35,838 nucleotides of DNA from RYN-428 sp035695715 (GTDB lineage Bacteria > Planctomycetota > Phycisphaerae > Tepidisphaerales > Tepidisphaeraceae). Under the pieces are notes generated by a model. That model saw only the letters and a list, made by a program, of their open reading frames with translations, searched no databases and had not been told where the DNA came from. The position numbers and the translations under genes were made by a program. This document shows, piece after piece, positions 33,146 through 35,838 of this stretch (position 1 is its first letter; every line of letters starts with the position of its first letter). Location of the stretch: contig DASRRM010000044.1 in assembly GCA_035695715.1 (NCBI GenBank), positions 1 through 35,838 of the forward strand, read 5' to 3'.

Positions 33146-35494
33146 TCATTTGCCTGCCTTCTCCGGCCAGTGCAGTTGCTCGTGGAGGAACTTGAATGTT
33201 CCCACGCCATGGATCGTGTGGGGGCCGTCGAAATATTCGATGGTCGTGCGGTCGCCGATCCCCAGTTCATCATACAGCATTCTCACTCTGGCATATTCAT
33301 AGGAAACCCATTCATCAATGCCGACGACGTCATGGTGCCCGCGCTCAACCATAAACGGGCGCGGGGCGATCAGGCCGGCCATCTCGGCATAATTGAAGGT
33401 ATTGCCAAGGTTCCACTCGAACATGTCATATTCGTTAGTGGCGGGATATGCGCTTGGAAGCTGAAGCGAGGTGCATTTCCAGATCCATTCGTTGAAATCG
33501 CCGGAGCAAATTGAGAGGCAATATCGGTCCACCACGGCGGGCACGCGCATGGCGGTTTTGCCGCCGTAGGAAAGCCCGTAGAAGGCGATACGGCCCGGGT
33601 CGACGTTTGGCAATGACGCGAGCCATTCGGTGGATTGGCGGTGTTGCGCGACGATGAACGTCCAAAGGGTGGCCCCGAGCGGATGGGCCTTGCGGATCAG
33701 TTGGCGAAAACGGTTGCCGCCGAAATAGGGATTTTGCGGGGCGTAGGTAATGAATCCCTGCTCGGCGAGTTTGCATGCAAAGCGATGATAGTAAGGGCTG
33801 TCAAATGCCGGATCGGCCACCTGCTTCGCAAATCCATCCAGGCCATGCTGGCAAACAACCACCGGCCGGCGCTCGCCGGGCTTGATGTTTTTTGGAATCA
33901 GCAGAATTCCGCTGGCGATCACGTCCGGCCAAATATCCATCGCAACCTGATAGCCCGTAAACGCAGGGGTAACGTAAATCACCTTCGCCCGCACATCAGG
34001 GGCGAGTAGTTTCTCGTCGAACTGCCCGATCACGTCGAGCTCAAAAATCTTGCGATAGCTTTCCGTCGACGCCTTCCATTTTTCTGGCGACTTCGATTTG
34101 CGATCGGCATCGGCCCAGAACTTAACCCGTTCGCCATCGCTGAGCTTCACCATCTTTTGGGTATATGCAGACATCTCCTCGACAAGCCGCCGCTGCCGCG
34201 CGGCGGCATATTCGGGCTTGGCGATTTCCGCTCGCTGCAAGTGCGGCTTGCCCATCGGCGGGCTTTTCACGCTCTTCACACCAAGCCCGTCGAGGAATTC
34301 TACGATTGCATTTTCGCAGCCGACCGGCCCAGTACCGCCGCCGCTCACAATCAGCTTCGGCAACGCGCCATCCATCCGACCTTCCAACAAAAGTTTGACG
34401 CGATCAACTTCGGCGGTCGTGCTTTGAAGCTTTGGCGTTTGCAGGCTGCCGGGCGCTGCGCCGCTGCGCTGGGCCGTCGCCGATGGCGGACCCGCGACCC
34501 TGGGACCGGCGCAAGCCTCGATGGTCAATTTTCGCGGAACGATCAGCGAAGCGATTTCCGCGTCGCCGAACTCGCGCAGCAGGCCGAACACGTTGCGATA
34601 GATCGGCTCGGCCCACAGTTGCTGGCGGGAATCGAAGTAGCCGGCAACTCCCACCGAGGCGATTCGCGAATCGAGCGCGCCGGAATACAGCGCCAGCATT
34701 CCGCCTTCACCGTATCCATACACGCCGATTTTTCTGCCTGTTCCGGACGAATCGCGCTCGAACCAATCGACGCCCGCGAGAACTTTTTGGATCTCATACC
34801 CGATCACATGGCGGCCCACCTCGAACGCCGGCCGGTAAATCCATTCGCGGTGGGTCTGATTGGTCGCCCGCCCGGAATCGGCCACCGAAAATTCGTCCGA
34901 CCGGCTCGCCAGGGTCGGAATAAGCACCCGGCACCCATGCTCGGCCAACCGCCGGGCGAACTGCGATTCGGGAGGCACGCCATCGGCCAGTCCACACAAC
35001 ATCTCCGGCGTTTGATCCGCATCGGGAATCGCGATCACATCCGCCACCGCCTGGCCCGCCGGTTTGATCAGCAGCCCCTCCGCCCATACGCCCGGCAGCG
35101 CCGGCCAGCGCACCGCGTAGACCTCAAAGTTATCTCCAGTCGCCACCAACGCCGGCTTGTCGACGGTTGCGATCAATTCCGGCGAATCGAAGCGCTCACG
35201 CCGGTCAACAACGCCAAGCATCACCGCCAGTCGCGCGCGATTCGGCGCGATCGATTGCACGTATGCCTGCGCCGAGGAAGTGTCGCGCTTCCAGAAACCA
35301 GGCCGCCGCGCGAGCGCGGCATCGGTTTGCCGATCGAGGAAACGGTCGATCCCATCGAGCATTTGCGAATCGAGATCGACGCCGTCCGGCAAAAGCCGGG
35401 TGCCCGGCAACGGCCCCGGCTCGGCAAGCAGCGGCGCTGCCAGGATCAGGATGACAAACATCGAGAGCATTGTGATTGATCGAGATTTTCCCAT
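33146..35494 (-). CDS. Secreted double alpha/beta-hydrolase, esterase-like
   Basis: 782 residues. ATG at 35494 with GGAGAG about seven bases upstream. Signal peptide SITMLSMFVILILAAPLLA. Two alpha/beta-hydrolase halves are seen. In the first (about 100-350) the nucleophile elbow is GYGEGG, with Glu263 where Ser is expected. In the second (about 480-780) it is GLSYGG with Ser642, preceded by RIAFY, with oxyanion-side VVVCQHGLDG and a late DGPHTIHG His. It resembles planctomycete proteins annotated as acetyl-xylan esterase or dienelactone-hydrolase-like. A role in removing acyl groups from plant polysaccharide is inferred, not shown. Only the second half is likely to be catalytic. Confidence 0.83.
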   Translation of the reverse strand: MGKSRSITMLSMFVILILAAPLLAEPGPLPGTRLLPDGVDLDSQMLDGIDRFLDRQTDAALARRPGFWKRDTSSAQAYVQSIAPNRARLAVMLGVVDRRERFDSPELIATVDKPALVATGDNFEVYAVRWPALPGVWAEGLLIKPAGQAVADVIAIPDADQTPEMLCGLADGVPPESQFARRLAEHGCRVLIPTLASRSDEFSVADSGRATNQTHREWIYRPAFEVGRHVIGYEIQKVLAGVDWFERDSSGTGRKIGVYGYGEGGMLALYSGALDSRIASVGVAGYFDSRQQLWAEPIYRNVFGLLREFGDAEIASLIVPRKLTIEACAGPRVAGPPSATAQRSGAAPGSLQTPKLQSTTAEVDRVKLLLEGRMDGALPKLIVSGGGTGPVGCENAIVEFLDGLGVKSVKSPPMGKPHLQRAEIAKPEYAAARQRRLVEEMSAYTQKMVKLSDGERVKFWADADRKSKSPEKWKASTESYRKIFELDVIGQFDEKLLAPDVRAKVIYVTPAFTGYQVAMDIWPDVIASGILLIPKNIKPGERRPVVVCQHGLDGFAKQVADPAFDSPYYHRFACKLAEQGFITYAPQNPYFGGNRFRQLIRKAHPLGATLWTFIVAQHRQSTEWLASLPNVDPGRIAFYGLSYGGKTAMRVPAVVDRYCLSICSGDFNEWIWKCTSLQLPSAYPATNEYDMFEWNLGNTFNYAEMAGLIAPRPFMVERGHHDVVGIDEWVSYEYARVRMLYDELGIGDRTTIEYFDGPHTIHGVGTFKFLHEQLHWPEKAGK

Positions 35495-35515
35495 GTGCGT
35501 CTCTCCACTTAGGGG

Positions 35516-35592
35516 TAGGGTCCGCCCGAAAATAACCTATCTGGATTTTTTCGATAGACTCCCAAGTCCGTTGCCCCAACACGCGGGTTCTG
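35516..35592 (+). repeat. Dispersed 74-89 bp repeat, copy B
   Basis: Starts TAGGGTCCGCCCGAAAATAA, contains TTTTTTCGATAGACTC and ends GCGGGTTCTG. It lies 22 bp upstream of the esterase start codon, in the same relation to a minus-strand gene as copy A. Confidence 0.7.
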
Positions 35593-35648
35593 TACTCCTC
35601 AGCGCGGCCGCTGGCCGCAACCAAAACACGCGCCCCACGCGGCGCGGG

Positions 35649-35713
35649 TGATTTCCCGTATCACGGGCGTCTCGCCCGTGTTTTCATTTCAAGAGGACAC
35701 GGGCGAGACGCCC
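35649..35713. repeat. CACGGGCG palindrome next to an insertion-sequence end
   Basis: Perfect 17-nt arms at 35665-35681 and 35697-35713 (GGGCGTCTCGCCCGTGT and complement). The preceding TGATTTCCCGTATCACGGGC is the inverse of a stretch at 17238-17265. Confidence 0.7.
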
Positions 35714-35838
35714 AATGCCGTCAACTTAGCTTTTGTCGTAAGTCCGCGCCAGCGCGCGCCTTACAAAGGGGTCGCGCAAAGCATGACCTCCTGCGAAAAT
35801 GGTGTTGCGTAACACACCAACTTCAACAGGAGGCCAAG
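35714..35838 (+). mobile_element. Probable left end of an insertion sequence running off the window
   Basis: Starts with AATGCCGTCAACTTA, shared with 28345-28359. After about 110 bases without a plus-strand gene, AGGAGG (35827-35832) sits six bases from the window end, so a start codon may follow at once, as in the 28345 copy. A palindrome GGTGTTGCGTAACACACC lies before it. Both the IS identity and the gene are inferred. Confidence 0.4.

Noticed and set aside
35726..35838. Minus-strand partial frame ending RRALARTYDKS, which could be the end of a gene
   Set aside because: Plausible composition, but the shared 15-base end and AGGAGG on the plus strand favour an insertion-sequence leader. Sequence beyond the window would decide.

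Overview
The window looks like a planctomycete chromosome, probably of the Phycisphaerae/Tepidisphaerales type (inference from gene content only). Indicators are three proteins with an N-terminal LExRxLLS sorting motif, a PEP-CTERM protein, an H-X9-DG type prepilin, a PVC-type propeller/HEAT/cytochrome c protein, two GYF_2-domain membrane proteins, and long intergenic regions dense in palindromic repeats. Only ligA (15068-17095) is a clear housekeeping gene. No rRNA, tRNA or CRISPR array was seen.

Layout. 165-4505: large secreted protein (FlgD-like, F5/8C, NHL, PA14 and CBM9-like parts). 4514-4990: nested inverted-repeat element. 5092-7731: secreted ankyrin protein converging on a zinc-ribbon membrane protein. 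8082-13750: two LExRxLLS surface proteins and a prepilin. 13931-17996: small membrane protein, ligA and a hypothetical gene, separated by hairpin-rich spacers. 18002-23981, minus strand: MATE transporter, GYF_2/DUF4328-like protein, PEP-CTERM propeller protein, a PEP-CTERM pseudogene made by a 161-bp duplication, and a secreted protein with a prepilin-like tail. 24280-28272, plus strand: a second GYF_2 protein, a LExRxLLS protein carrying an FKBP domain, a RAYT transposase remnant, and a FlgI-like lipoprotein coupled to an unknown gene. 28273-29370: gene-poor repeat region. 29371-35494: a small unknown gene, the PVC cytochrome protein and a double alpha/beta-hydrolase esterase. 35714-end: probable start of an insertion sequence.

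Most of the genes concern the cell surface: secretion, anchoring, adhesion, beta-propellers, and polysaccharide or ester degradation. They sit mainly as single units; the only tight coupling seen is 27259-27825 with 27829-28272. The second theme is repeats: RAYT/REP-like GGGACAGG and CGGGACGGGTCCG palindromes, a three-copy 74-89 bp dispersed repeat, two ends of one insertion-sequence family, and a 477-bp element whose two inverted units keep their stem pairing through compensating base changes.

The items most worth following are that covarying element, the FKBP domain in a surface protein, the non-flagellar FlgI-like lipoprotein whose signal peptide starts inside a REP, and the duplication that left two PEP-CTERM signals in tandem. 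All calls are from reading the sequence; no database search was run.
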